Positions 35,241 to 43,493 of a stretch of 64,000 nt of DNA are shown in pieces. The stretch is from contig JAZDHY010000092.1 of assembly GCA_043805435.1 (NCBI GenBank), positions 14,659 through 78,658 on the forward strand, read 5' to 3'. The stretch comes from JAEXOD01 sp043805435. GTDB taxonomy: Bacteria > Bacteroidota > Ignavibacteria > Ignavibacteriales > Melioribacteraceae. Numbering within the stretch: the first letter of the stretch is position 1; every line of letters begins with the position of its first letter. Made by a program: the position numbers and the translations under genes. The notes beneath the pieces are model-generated. The model did not search any database, was not told the DNA's origin, and was given only the letters and a program-made list of their open reading frames with translations.

Positions 35241-36055
35241 TCAACATCCATAATTGCCGGTAATAGATTAATAGTCTTATCCTTTATATTTTTTTTAACT
35301 TGTACACTATTATCAAGTGAAAACGTGTTAATTAAATTTTCATCAATTAACACACTATCTGGTTTACCATCCATAATTATTTTCCCATCCTTAAATAAAA
35401 CAACACGTGTTGAATAATAATTTGCCAAATTTAAATGATGCGTTATAATTACAATACTTAGATTTTCATTTATTCGTAAACTATCCAATAAACCAAATAA
35501 ATAAATCTCATTTTTAATATCTAAATGCGAATTGGGTTCATCTAACAGAATAATTTTAGGTTTTTGCACCAAAGCCCTGGCAATATAAGCGCGTTGTGCT
35601 TCACCGCCGGAAACTTCGTTAATCCCTTTATTTCTTAAATGATAAATTCCTACTTTGTTAAGCATTTCCAATACAATTTCTTTATCATTTTTATTTTCAT
35701 ATCCAAACATATTAAGGTAAGGAGTACGCCCCATCATAACAATTTCGTAAACCGAAAAAGGATAAACGGAAAAAAACAATTGTGGTACATATGCAATTAT
35801 TTTAGCTAATTGATTAATTGAATATAATTTTTTGTCTTTTTCATTTATAAATATAGTACCTTCGTTCTGTTTTAATATACCGGCAATAATTTTTAGCAAT
35901 GTAGATTTTCCGGAACCGTTTGCACCTAAAATGGAAATGAATTCTTTTTCAATAATTGAAAAATTAATACCTGACAAAGAAAATACTTCTTCTTTTTTTT
36001 TGCTGTAATAGCTAAAATTTATATTTTTTATGTCTAAAATTTTCACAATACACAA
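35237..36055 (-). CDS. ABC transporter ATPase of the iron-siderophore/cobalamin type
   Basis: This protein of up to 272 residues has Walker A GANGSGKST, then 'IAYVPQLFFSVYPFSVYEIV' and 'MMGRTPYLNMFG', which are hallmarks of FecE/BtuD/FepC-type ATPases. The signature is EVSGGEAQRAYIARAL and Walker B is IILLDEP. The nominal TTG start at 36055 is weak; a GTG at 36046 (giving MKILDIKNINF) is about as good, and neither has a strong ribosome site. No permease or binding-protein gene lies nearby, so it is an orphan ATPase. The next gene is the YdcF protein (4-nt overlap). Confidence 0.85.
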   Translation of the reverse strand: MCIVKILDIKNINFSYYSKKKEEVFSLSGINFSIIEKEFISILGANGSGKSTLLKIIAGILKQNEGTIFINEKDKKLYSINQLAKIIAYVPQLFFSVYPFSVYEIVMMGRTPYLNMFGYENKNDKEIVLEMLNKVGIYHLRNKGINEVSGGEAQRAYIARALVQKPKIILLDEPNSHLDIKNEIYLFGLLDSLRINENLSIVIITHHLNLANYYSTRVVLFKDGKIIMDGKPDSVLIDENLINTFSLDNSVQVKKNIKDKTINLLPAIMDVE

Positions 36056-36128
36056 TATTTTTAAACTTATAATGTATAAAAAAGAATTTAGCTTTACAAC
36101 AATGTATATCTAAAATTTGCAAATATTG

Positions 36129-36899
36129 TTATCTTATTTTTTCGAATATTTCATTTAGTTTTTTATTATAAATATCTTTAATTAATTGTTCACTTTCCAT
36201 TATCGGTTTAACTGCAACCAAGTCCATAACAGTACTTTTGTCAATATCACTAAAAAGTGTATTAACAGCTCCAATAAGCATATTTTTAATGCCTTTTTGA
36301 GCTTCAATTTCATCCAAACCAAAGGAAATACCCAATTCTTTTAATTTTTCTATTTGAAATTGAAAATACGTGGGTCCCATTGCAGTAACAATTGCATAAG
36401 CTTCTAATTTCGCCTCTTCTACTTCCGGTGCTTCACCAAAAATTTTCATAAACTCCAAAATTTTAATTTTTTCATCAGCCAATAAATTTGCAGAAAATGA
36501 AATAGGATTATACCCTTCATTAATTATACTTGGAGCATTTGGTATTGTTCTTACTATCTTGGTATCATCACCTAATATTTCAAAAAAGTCTTTAATTTTA
36601 ATTTTGGGTGCTAAAGCAATAATAATTTGATTATTATTTAAGCCTTCTTTAATTACAGATAAAACTTCTTTAATTTTGGGTGGATGCAAAGCTATAAAAA
36701 TATATTCTGCTGTTACACATTCGCTTAAATCCTGTGCAATTTGTATATTTGGGTAATTTTCCTTTAATAGTTTCACTTGATTCTTTTCAATATCGTAAAC
36801 TATTATATTTTCAAGCGTTATACCTTTGCGTTTTAGGCCTTCTAACATAATTTTTGTAATTCTACCTGCGCCGATAAAACTAACACTATAATTTTTCAT
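36129..36899 (-). CDS. pyrroline-5-carboxylate reductase-like protein (ProC family)
   Basis: This 256-residue protein starts with a Rossmann motif 'VSFIGAGRITKIMLEGLKRK'. It continues 'EYIFIALHPPKIKEVL' and 'KIVRTIPNAPSIINEGYNPI', the P5CR pattern, and a helical dimerisation domain with 'AMGPTYFQFQIEKLKELGI'. The C-terminus lacks the usual 'PGGTT' active-site loop, reading 'VAVKPIMESEQ' in that area. It may not be a true proline-biosynthetic ProC but a related NAD(P)-dependent reductase. A perfect 18-bp palindrome lies 27 nt upstream. Confidence 0.72.
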   Translation of the reverse strand: MKNYSVSFIGAGRITKIMLEGLKRKGITLENIIVYDIEKNQVKLLKENYPNIQIAQDLSECVTAEYIFIALHPPKIKEVLSVIKEGLNNNQIIIALAPKIKIKDFFEILGDDTKIVRTIPNAPSIINEGYNPISFSANLLADEKIKILEFMKIFGEAPEVEEAKLEAYAIVTAMGPTYFQFQIEKLKELGISFGLDEIEAQKGIKNMLIGAVNTLFSDIDKSTVMDLVAVKPIMESEQLIKDIYNKKLNEIFEKIR

Positions 36900-36925
36900 T
36901 TTACTCCTATTTTAGCAATAAATCG

Positions 36926-36943
36926 TTTCGTTAATTAACGAAA
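36926..36943. promoter_or_regulatory. 18-bp perfect palindrome upstream of the ProC-like gene
   Basis: TTTCGTTAATTAACGAAA is symmetrical over 18 bp and lies 27 nt before the start codon at 36899. The position and symmetry suit an operator for a dimeric regulator; the TetR-family gene at 37140..37811 is the nearest candidate. No second copy was noticed. Confidence 0.45.
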
Positions 36944-37139
36944 TATAAATATCAAAGAAATAAATGTCAAATGAATTTTCTATATCCCTCTATTAATAAA
37001 GCGATTACAATATCATAATATCTACTGAAAAATTTTGGATTATAATATGTTACATACATTAAACACCCCTCAGTGATGGAATTGTTATTGTTAAAGCAAA
37101 AATAATAATTGAAAAACCCCGACTGCGAGAAATGATTTG

Positions 37140-37811
37140 TTATATTGGAATGGCCTCTATTTGATTATTATCACCACTTTTAAGAATTCCGTTAAAAAGA
37201 ATTTTTAATAAAAAATTTATCTCTTTTTCCGTATTAATATTTTGAGCACCTTTATACGTTAATAAAGCACGTATATAAGGGAAAACAAAAGAAGGATAAA
37301 AAAGTACTAATGCTTCCGGATCAATATCAATCAACTCTCCGTTTTGAATACATTCTTTTATTTTTTCTTTATAAAGTGTATAAATTTCAAGGTCATATTT
37401 GCAGCAAACAGATTGACATTTTTTGCCTCCAAGATTTAATGAATTTGTTCTTAAATGAACAAGAAATTCAAATTTGGAAGGGTTATTAATACAAAAATCA
37501 AAAATGTCACGCGTAACCATTGTTACAATATCTTTAAAATCTTTGGCTTTTGCTAATACATCTTCCAACATTTTCAAGTGTCCAAGAAATATTTCGTCAA
37601 CTATCCCTTTAAATATCTCTTCTTTACTTTCAAAATAATTATATATTGTCCCTTTTCCAAATTCCGAAGCTTCTGCAATTTCTTCCAAAGTAGTAGCATC
37701 ATATCCTTTTTCAGCAAATAATTTTGTTGCCGCAAATGATATTTCGTTTTTCCTAAATATTTTTTCGCGCTCTTTTCTACTTAGATGAACGTCTTCATTT
37801 ATATTATTCAT
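37140..37811 (-). CDS. TetR/AcrR family transcriptional regulator
   Basis: This 223-residue protein has the N-terminal TetR helix-turn-helix at about residues 20-65 ('ISFAATKLFAEKGYDATTLE', 'EIAEASEFGKGTIYNYFESK', 'EEIF'). The variable helical ligand domain has a Cys pair 'KKCQSVCCKYDLEIY' in the middle. It probably represses genes of export, fatty-acid or stress functions; the effector is unknown. It is transcribed alone, with an intergenic region of about 240 bp to the ProC-like gene. A plausible promoter lies at 37862..37890. The unusual Cys-x3-CC motif might sense redox or metal, which is speculation. Confidence 0.88.
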   Translation of the reverse strand: MNNINEDVHLSRKEREKIFRKNEISFAATKLFAEKGYDATTLEEIAEASEFGKGTIYNYFESKEEIFKGIVDEIFLGHLKMLEDVLAKAKDFKDIVTMVTRDIFDFCINNPSKFEFLVHLRTNSLNLGGKKCQSVCCKYDLEIYTLYKEKIKECIQNGELIDIDPEALVLFYPSFVFPYIRALLTYKGAQNINTEKEINFLLKILFNGILKSGDNNQIEAIPI

Positions 37812-37861
37812 TAAATTTCCTTATTAAACAAACTATGAATTTATAGTCACTTTACAAACGT

Positions 37862-37890
37862 ACTATATAAGACAATGAATTTCAAGTCAT
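37862..37890 (-). promoter_or_regulatory. candidate promoter of the TetR-family gene
   Basis: Read on the minus strand, ATGACT (37890..37885), a 17-bp spacer and TATAGT (37867..37862) resemble a sigma70-type -35/-10 pair, about 50 nt before the start codon at 37811. Confidence 0.4.
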
Positions 37891-37954
37891 TTTTGTAATG
37901 GTGGTTAAATTATTATATTTTATAAGTTTAAGATAGATTTGAGGAATCTATAAA

Positions 37955-38629
37955 TTAATATTTTACAGTAATGGGCATTGTTAATTGAACGCTAACATAT
38001 TTCCCTTTTTGTTTCCCCGGCTTAAATTTTGTTTGTCTAACAGCCTTCATAACAGCCTCATCACAACCATTGCCAATACCTTTTATTAAATTTACTTTTA
38101 CAACATCACCATACAAATTAATAAACGCTTTAACAAATACACGTCCTTGAATATTATTCTTTTTTGCGGATTCCGGAATTTTTACGCGGGCCTGAATTCC
38201 CTCAATTCCTCCAATCGGTTCAGGTTCCATTTCAACCCCAACTAAAAAAATAAATTCCTCTTGCGTTTTTTTTTCTTCTGTTATCGGTTTATTTGTTTTA
38301 TTTGTTGGTGCAGATAATTGTTCGGATAAATCAACATCATCAATGACGGTTTCTTTAAGTTCTAGATCATCAAAATTATTACCTAAACTAGATTCTACCG
38401 GAATTATCATTTTAGGAGGTGGAGGTGGGATATTATCTTGTTTTGTGCTTATTACATCCTCAAGATTTATAACTTCCTGATGTTCTATTGGTTTAAATGT
38501 TTTTGCTTTAAATTCAGGGAAATACTTAAAAGATAAAATAATTATTGTAAGAGATATAATTAAACTAATTTCAAAATATCTGTTATATTTTAATTTTAAA
38601 TCTACTTTTGGATTTTTACGTAATGCCAA
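37955..38629 (-). CDS. TonB family energy-transducing protein
   Basis: This 224-residue protein has one membrane anchor (about residues 21-41, 'FEISLIISLTIIILSFKYF') and a short proline stretch 'NIPPPPPKMIIP'. The C-terminal TonB domain contains 'KNNIQGRVFVKAFINLYGDV' and ends 'VSVQLTMPITVKY'. It couples the proton-motive force of ExbBD to outer-membrane receptors, spanning the periplasm. The start is TTG at 38629 with a GAGAG ribosome site; no in-frame ATG lies before the anchor. It ends the long minus-strand run that starts at asnS. No exbB/exbD is nearby. Confidence 0.88.
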   Translation of the reverse strand: MALRKNPKVDLKLKYNRYFEISLIISLTIIILSFKYFPEFKAKTFKPIEHQEVINLEDVISTKQDNIPPPPPKMIIPVESSLGNNFDDLELKETVIDDVDLSEQLSAPTNKTNKPITEEKKTQEEFIFLVGVEMEPEPIGGIEGIQARVKIPESAKKNNIQGRVFVKAFINLYGDVVKVNLIKGIGNGCDEAVMKAVRQTKFKPGKQKGKYVSVQLTMPITVKY

Positions 38630-38651
38630 TTTATGCTCTCATTAATAAAAT

Positions 38652-39059
38652 TTATTTTGACTCTTTTTCTTCCGAAATAAATTTAATAAATGGTATAAAT
38701 ACCACAATTCCAATAATTGCACCCGAAAAATCCAATAACCAATCAATAAAATCGCAACTTCTACCGGGGATAAACGATTGCATAATTTCAGTTGCAGCAC
38801 CATACACCGCAACAATTAATAATACAATAACAAATACTGCTTTAGAATAGTTTTTAAATCTTGTTTGAAAATGAACCGAAAATGCAAATAAAAATGTTAA
38901 AACAAAAAACGCAAAAAAATGTTCAATTTTGTCGCTAATTGCAAAAACTTCAACAAATTTTACAGATGGTAAAGCTAAAAACCAAGTAAGAATAATAACA
39001 TACACAATAAAAGGTAAATGTGCTAATAATAGACTATTTTTTTTTATTATTTTATACAA
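38652..39059 (-). CDS. VanZ family membrane protein
   Basis: This 135-residue protein has four hydrophobic segments. The VanZ-like motifs are 'FAISDKIEHFFAFFVLTFLF' (Asp-Lys-x-x-His) and 'EIMQSFIPGRSCDFIDWLLD' with conserved Glu, Gln and Arg. VanZ-like proteins are small membrane proteins of uncertain biochemical role, first linked to teicoplanin resistance. The start (TTG at 39059) overlaps the end of nnr by 8 nt, and tonB begins 22 nt downstream, so all three are co-transcribed. Confidence 0.83.
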   Translation of the reverse strand: MYKIIKKNSLLLAHLPFIVYVIILTWFLALPSVKFVEVFAISDKIEHFFAFFVLTFLFAFSVHFQTRFKNYSKAVFVIVLLIVAVYGAATEIMQSFIPGRSCDFIDWLLDFSGAIIGIVVFIPFIKFISEEKESK

Positions 39060-40611
39060 TTGAATCCCTTAAAAATTTGATAGAATTAGGTAAATTTTGT
39101 AAAATATCGCCCGCAGTTATGCCATATTCCGTTTTGGTATTTAACAATAAATCGGCAGATAAACTATGCAGATAAACTGCTGATATTAAACTTCTTTCAA
39201 TATTCATCGATTGAGCTATAAAACTTGCTACTACACCCGTTAAGACATCCCCTGTTCCAAACTTTGCCATTCCATTATTCCCTGTTGTATTAATAAATAC
39301 TTCATCTTTGGGATTAAAAATAATAGTCGGCGAACCCTTTAAAACCAGATATGCTTTTGTATTTTTTACAAAGTTTCGTCCATATTTTAATATATCTAAT
39401 TTAACTTCCTCTAAAGGTACATTAATTAGTGCAGCAAACTCTGCCAAATGCGGTGTAAATATTTTATTTATTAAATTAAATTTATTTAAGCCAATTTTTG
39501 AAATACAAAAAATAGCATCGGCATCAAAAACAATATTTTTTTTATTATATACAGTTAACAGTTTTTCAATTGCTTCAATAGTTTTTTCTTCTCTTCCAAG
39601 TCCACAGCCAATAGCAATAACGTCCGATTTATTAATAACATCACTAATCTTGTCGAGGGCATCAGAAGTAAAATAGCCCTCTCCGCTCTCGGAATAAGTA
39701 ATTACAACCGATTCAAGTAACTTTTGAAAAACAAGCGGTTTAATACTTTCCGGAATTGCTAATGTTGTTGCTCCTGCACCTGTTATTAATGAGCTGTTGG
39801 CACATAAATAAGCAGCACCCGGATATTTATCGGAACCGGCAATGACAAGAACTTTTCCGCCGGAATATTTATGAATAGTTTTACTTCTATAAGGTAATCC
39901 ATCAACTGCATCTTCGGGTTCAATTAAGTACTCTTTTGGAATATATTGTTCAAAATGTTTTTTATCTAATCCAATATCCCCTTTGATTATTTTACCTGCA
40001 TATTGCGAACCGCAGCCATAAAACAATCCCGCCTTTAATTCTGCCAAACATATTGTTAAATCCGAATTAAAAACAATTTCACCATAACCGGTATTAATGT
40101 TTAAGCCGGTTGGTATATCAATGGCAACCTTATATGAATCCAATTTATTTAAATATTCAACAATTGATTTTATCGGTTCAATCAATATTCCATTGGAACC
40201 GCTTCCTAATATCGCATCAACTATAATTGAACACTTATTTAGAATATTCAAATCATTATGATTTTTATAGAATTTAATTTTTGCATTGTGATTTTTTAAC
40301 GAAATGTTTTTAAGAATATTATAATTTAATAACGAATCACCCTTTAGATCATCTTCAGAGCTTATAACTAAAACATCTATACCAAAACCGTTAACAGCAA
40401 AATGTCTGGCAATTGCAAAACCGTCACCGCCGTTATTTCCTTTGCCGCATACAATTCCTATTGTATTTTCACAACCAAAATAATTATCGCAAATTATTCT
40501 ATAACAATTTAGCGAAGCATTTTCCATTAAAATAGAACCCGGAAATCCGAGTTCATTTATAGCAATATTATCTGCTTCCCTAATCTGTTGATTATTATAA
40601 AGAGGTATCAT
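39052..40611 (-). CDS. nnr: bifunctional NAD(P)H-hydrate epimerase / ADP-dependent dehydratase
   Basis: This 519-residue fusion has two domains. Residues 1-220 are the YjeF_N epimerase ('IGIVCGKGNNGGDGFAIARH', and 'GSGSNG' plus 'IDIPTGLN'). The C-terminal half is the ribokinase-like NNR dehydratase ('GKVLVIAGSDKYPGAAYLCA', 'IGCGLGREEKT', 'FDADAI', 'LTPHLAE'-like 'FTPHLAEFA', and 'GNNGMAKFGTGDVLTG'). It repairs hydrated NAD(P)H in the cytoplasm. It follows nuoN by 5 nt, an apt place for a cofactor-repair enzyme next to NADH dehydrogenase subunits. Confidence 0.95.
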   Translation of the reverse strand: MIPLYNNQQIREADNIAINELGFPGSILMENASLNCYRIICDNYFGCENTIGIVCGKGNNGGDGFAIARHFAVNGFGIDVLVISSEDDLKGDSLLNYNILKNISLKNHNAKIKFYKNHNDLNILNKCSIIVDAILGSGSNGILIEPIKSIVEYLNKLDSYKVAIDIPTGLNINTGYGEIVFNSDLTICLAELKAGLFYGCGSQYAGKIIKGDIGLDKKHFEQYIPKEYLIEPEDAVDGLPYRSKTIHKYSGGKVLVIAGSDKYPGAAYLCANSSLITGAGATTLAIPESIKPLVFQKLLESVVITYSESGEGYFTSDALDKISDVINKSDVIAIGCGLGREEKTIEAIEKLLTVYNKKNIVFDADAIFCISKIGLNKFNLINKIFTPHLAEFAALINVPLEEVKLDILKYGRNFVKNTKAYLVLKGSPTIIFNPKDEVFINTTGNNGMAKFGTGDVLTGVVASFIAQSMNIERSLISAVYLHSLSADLLLNTKTEYGITAGDILQNLPNSIKFLRDSIV

Positions 40612-40616
40612 TTAAT

Positions 40617-42050
40617 TTAAAATTTTAAAGAATAATAAATAAATGTCAATAAACTTTGAGGCAAAAGCCCATAAAATAAAATAATAACTGCTGAAATTAC
40701 CACAGCAGCAATTTCAGGAAAATTATATTTAATTTTTAAATCAGTAACTGATTCCTTAAAATACATATAAACAACAATTCGTAAATAAAAATATACACTA
40801 ATAACGCTTGCAAGAATACCAACCAAAGCTAACCATATTAAATCTGCTTTAACCGCACTTATAAACACGTAATATTTTCCAAAAAATCCTGCTAACGGAG
40901 GTAAACCTGCTAAAGCAAACATAAAAACCGATAATAATCCGGCCAACATTGGAGATTTATTCCCAAGACCCATATAGGAACTTAACTCCAAATCATTTTC
41001 ATTTTCCGATTCAATTATTGAAATAATGCCAAACGCACCTAAATTCATAAAAGTGTAAGCAAACAAATAAAATATCATACCTGCTAAGGCTTCACTATTT
41101 CCAGCAGCCAAACCAATTGAAATATAACCTGCATGCGAAATTGATGAATAGGCAAGCATTCGTTTAATATTTTTTTGAGAAATAGCAACAATACTACCAA
41201 ATAACATTGAAAAAGCAGCAATTGCAGAAAAATACGGCCGCAAAATATTAGGTAACGACCCTGCAAAAATTGCATATAATATAATTATTAAAACGCTAAA
41301 TGCCGCCGTTTTACCGGTAGTTGACATTAATCCCGTAATTGTGGTAGAGGATCCCTGATAAACATCGGGCACCCAAGAATGAAACGGAAACGCTGCTATT
41401 TTAAAGCTAAAACCTATTATAAATAAAACCAAGCCCACTACAAATAACACATTAGTCGATAAAATAGAAAAATTAACAGTAATAAAATCAATACTTGTTG
41501 TTTGAGCAGCACCATAAATTAAAGCAATGCCATATACTATAAATCCGGTTGCAAAAGCCCCAAGTAAAAAATACTTCATTGCAGCTTCATTTGCCCCAAT
41601 TCGCTTTCTATTTATTCCAACTAATACATAAAACGAGATAGACATTAATTCCAATCCCATAAAAACCATAAAAAGGTCTTTGGAACCGGCCATTATCATC
41701 ATTCCCAAAACAGCCAGTTGAATCAAAATATAATACTCGCCATAAAACGAGCCGTATTTTTTAATATAGTTAATTGAGGATAATGTAACAACAAACGCAC
41801 CCAGTCCGAATATTATATTAAAAACGGCAGTTTTACCGCCAAGTTCCAACATTCCGCCAAAAATAATAGCATGATTTTGTACATTAAAAATGGAATAAAT
41901 TGCAACAGAAATAAATATTAAAGCTGTAATATATGGTAAAATTACTTTACTTTTAGAAAAAAACATTTCTAAAATTAGTGAAAATATAATCCCAAATCCA
42001 ACTATATAAAATGGGAATAATTGCAATAATTCCGTGTTACTTAAGGGCAT
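40617..42050 (-). CDS. nuoN: NADH-quinone oxidoreductase subunit N
   Basis: This 477-residue antiporter-like membrane subunit of complex I has about 14 membrane segments. The family core is visible: 'MGLELMSISFYVLVGINRKR', 'AAMKYFLLGAFATGF', 'FKIAAFPFHSWVPDVYQGSS' (with the conserved Lys), 'SQKNIKRMLAYSSISHAGYI' and 'LAGLPPLAGFFGKYYVF'. It works in the proton-pumping membrane arm. It is separated from nuoM by two antiporter genes, an unusual order, and is followed by nnr after 5 nt. Confidence 0.95.
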   Translation of the reverse strand: MPLSNTELLQLFPFYIVGFGIIFSLILEMFFSKSKVILPYITALIFISVAIYSIFNVQNHAIIFGGMLELGGKTAVFNIIFGLGAFVVTLSSINYIKKYGSFYGEYYILIQLAVLGMMIMAGSKDLFMVFMGLELMSISFYVLVGINRKRIGANEAAMKYFLLGAFATGFIVYGIALIYGAAQTTSIDFITVNFSILSTNVLFVVGLVLFIIGFSFKIAAFPFHSWVPDVYQGSSTTITGLMSTTGKTAAFSVLIIILYAIFAGSLPNILRPYFSAIAAFSMLFGSIVAISQKNIKRMLAYSSISHAGYISIGLAAGNSEALAGMIFYLFAYTFMNLGAFGIISIIESENENDLELSSYMGLGNKSPMLAGLLSVFMFALAGLPPLAGFFGKYYVFISAVKADLIWLALVGILASVISVYFYLRIVVYMYFKESVTDLKIKYNFPEIAAVVISAVIILFYGLLPQSLLTFIYYSLKF

Positions 42051-42069
42051 AATTACTCATCAAATTTAT

Positions 42070-43479
42070 TTAACCTTTTCCGTAAAAAAATATAAAATAT
42101 ATAATTGTAAATATTGGCAATAATACCGGTATAGAATACTTAAACATATACTCAAAAAATGATGGCATTTTTATTCCTGCGCTTTCACTTATGGATTTAA
42201 CCATAAAGTTTGGCCCGTTACCAATATAAGTCATTGCACCAAAAAAAACTGCTGCTATTGAAATTGCCTGCAAATATATTGGATAACTAATAGAATATAA
42301 ATTTACATCACTCTTACTACCAATATCGTAACCATATTTAGCTAATTGAGCAGCTAAAAAATTTAAAAAAGTTGGAGCATTATCTAAAAATCCGGATAAT
42401 CCGCCTGTTGCCCAATAAAATACTCCGGCATTTAGGCTGTCTCCTAAAACTTTTGATTCGTATGCAATTAACTGCAAAGCAGGAATCATAGTAGCAAAAA
42501 TTCCAATAAATAGATATGCCACTTCCTTGATTGGTTCATACTTAAATTCATTTGCTTCTAAAATTTGTTTATCAGCAGTAGTAATAGCTAAAAATACAAC
42601 AAAAAACATAATTGTTTCGCGTAAACCAAAAGGTAAAGGATAAAGACTAGGAACCCAAGAAATAATATTTGGGTCAATAAACACAGATAAAATTATTATA
42701 AAAAGATATAATATATTTTTAAGTCCTTTAATTTCAATTTTTCCTTTTAATATTAAAGTGCTATTATTTATTTTATTATTTCTAGAATCTACAATATAAA
42801 AAATGGTTAAAATTAGGCCTAACGCCAAAATCCACATAACCCATAAGTTTTTAATAAACCAAAAAAAATCAACACCTCTTAAAAATCCTAAAAACAAAGG
42901 AGGATCACCAATTGGAGTTAAGGCTCCTCCTATATTACTTACAACAAAGATAAAAAATATAATATGGTAAGTTTTAATTCTATTTTTATTAATCCTAATA
43001 AAAGGACGAATTAAAAGTACTGAGGCTCCGGTAGTGCCAATAATGTTAGCAATTATTGCACCAAACAGCAACAGTCCAACATTATATTTAGGAGTAAACT
43101 GTCTATTAATATTTATTAAAATACCGGCCGATGCAAAATATAAAGAGGATAATAACGCAATAAATGATATATATTCAGCAAGGGTATGTGAAAGACTATA
43201 ATAATCGTTAAGTATAAAAGTATAATAAAATACAGTAATAGCACCTAAGATAATAGATATTTTGGGATAATGTTGTTCCCAAAAATGATGATAAAATATT
43301 GGACCTGTGGCAATCATTAACAGTAGTATAATAAACGGAAGAACAATAAAATAAGGCGGTAGTATAACGTTAGCTTCAGTTATATCTTTTATTGCTTGTT
43401 CCATATTATTTTCATTTGCAAAAATTTGTGCTGCAAAAATAAAAATAAAAAATATTATATTTTTTGTTAGTTTTATCAT
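42070..43479 (-). CDS. NhaD-type sodium:proton antiporter, copy 2
   Basis: This 469-residue protein starts at the ATG at 43479; a TTG one codon upstream is in frame but less likely. It has a signal-like first segment and about 11 further membrane segments of the ion-transporter (IT) superfamily. The conserved motif 'NIGGALTPIGDPPLFLGF' and 'GFLDNAPTFLNFLAAQL' identify the NhaD/ArsB-like antiporter group that exchanges Na+ or Li+ for H+. It is a close paralogue of the next gene upstream (43494..44915), with nearly identical C-termini ('GIKMPSFFEYMFKYSIPVLL'). It lies between nuoM and nuoN, so its transcription is tied to complex I. Confidence 0.88.
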   Translation of the reverse strand: MIKLTKNIIFFIFIFAAQIFANENNMEQAIKDITEANVILPPYFIVLPFIILLLMIATGPIFYHHFWEQHYPKISIILGAITVFYYTFILNDYYSLSHTLAEYISFIALLSSLYFASAGILININRQFTPKYNVGLLLFGAIIANIIGTTGASVLLIRPFIRINKNRIKTYHIIFFIFVVSNIGGALTPIGDPPLFLGFLRGVDFFWFIKNLWVMWILALGLILTIFYIVDSRNNKINNSTLILKGKIEIKGLKNILYLFIIILSVFIDPNIISWVPSLYPLPFGLRETIMFFVVFLAITTADKQILEANEFKYEPIKEVAYLFIGIFATMIPALQLIAYESKVLGDSLNAGVFYWATGGLSGFLDNAPTFLNFLAAQLAKYGYDIGSKSDVNLYSISYPIYLQAISIAAVFFGAMTYIGNGPNFMVKSISESAGIKMPSFFEYMFKYSIPVLLPIFTIIYFIFFYGKG

Positions 43480-43493
43480 CAATAAAATTTAAT

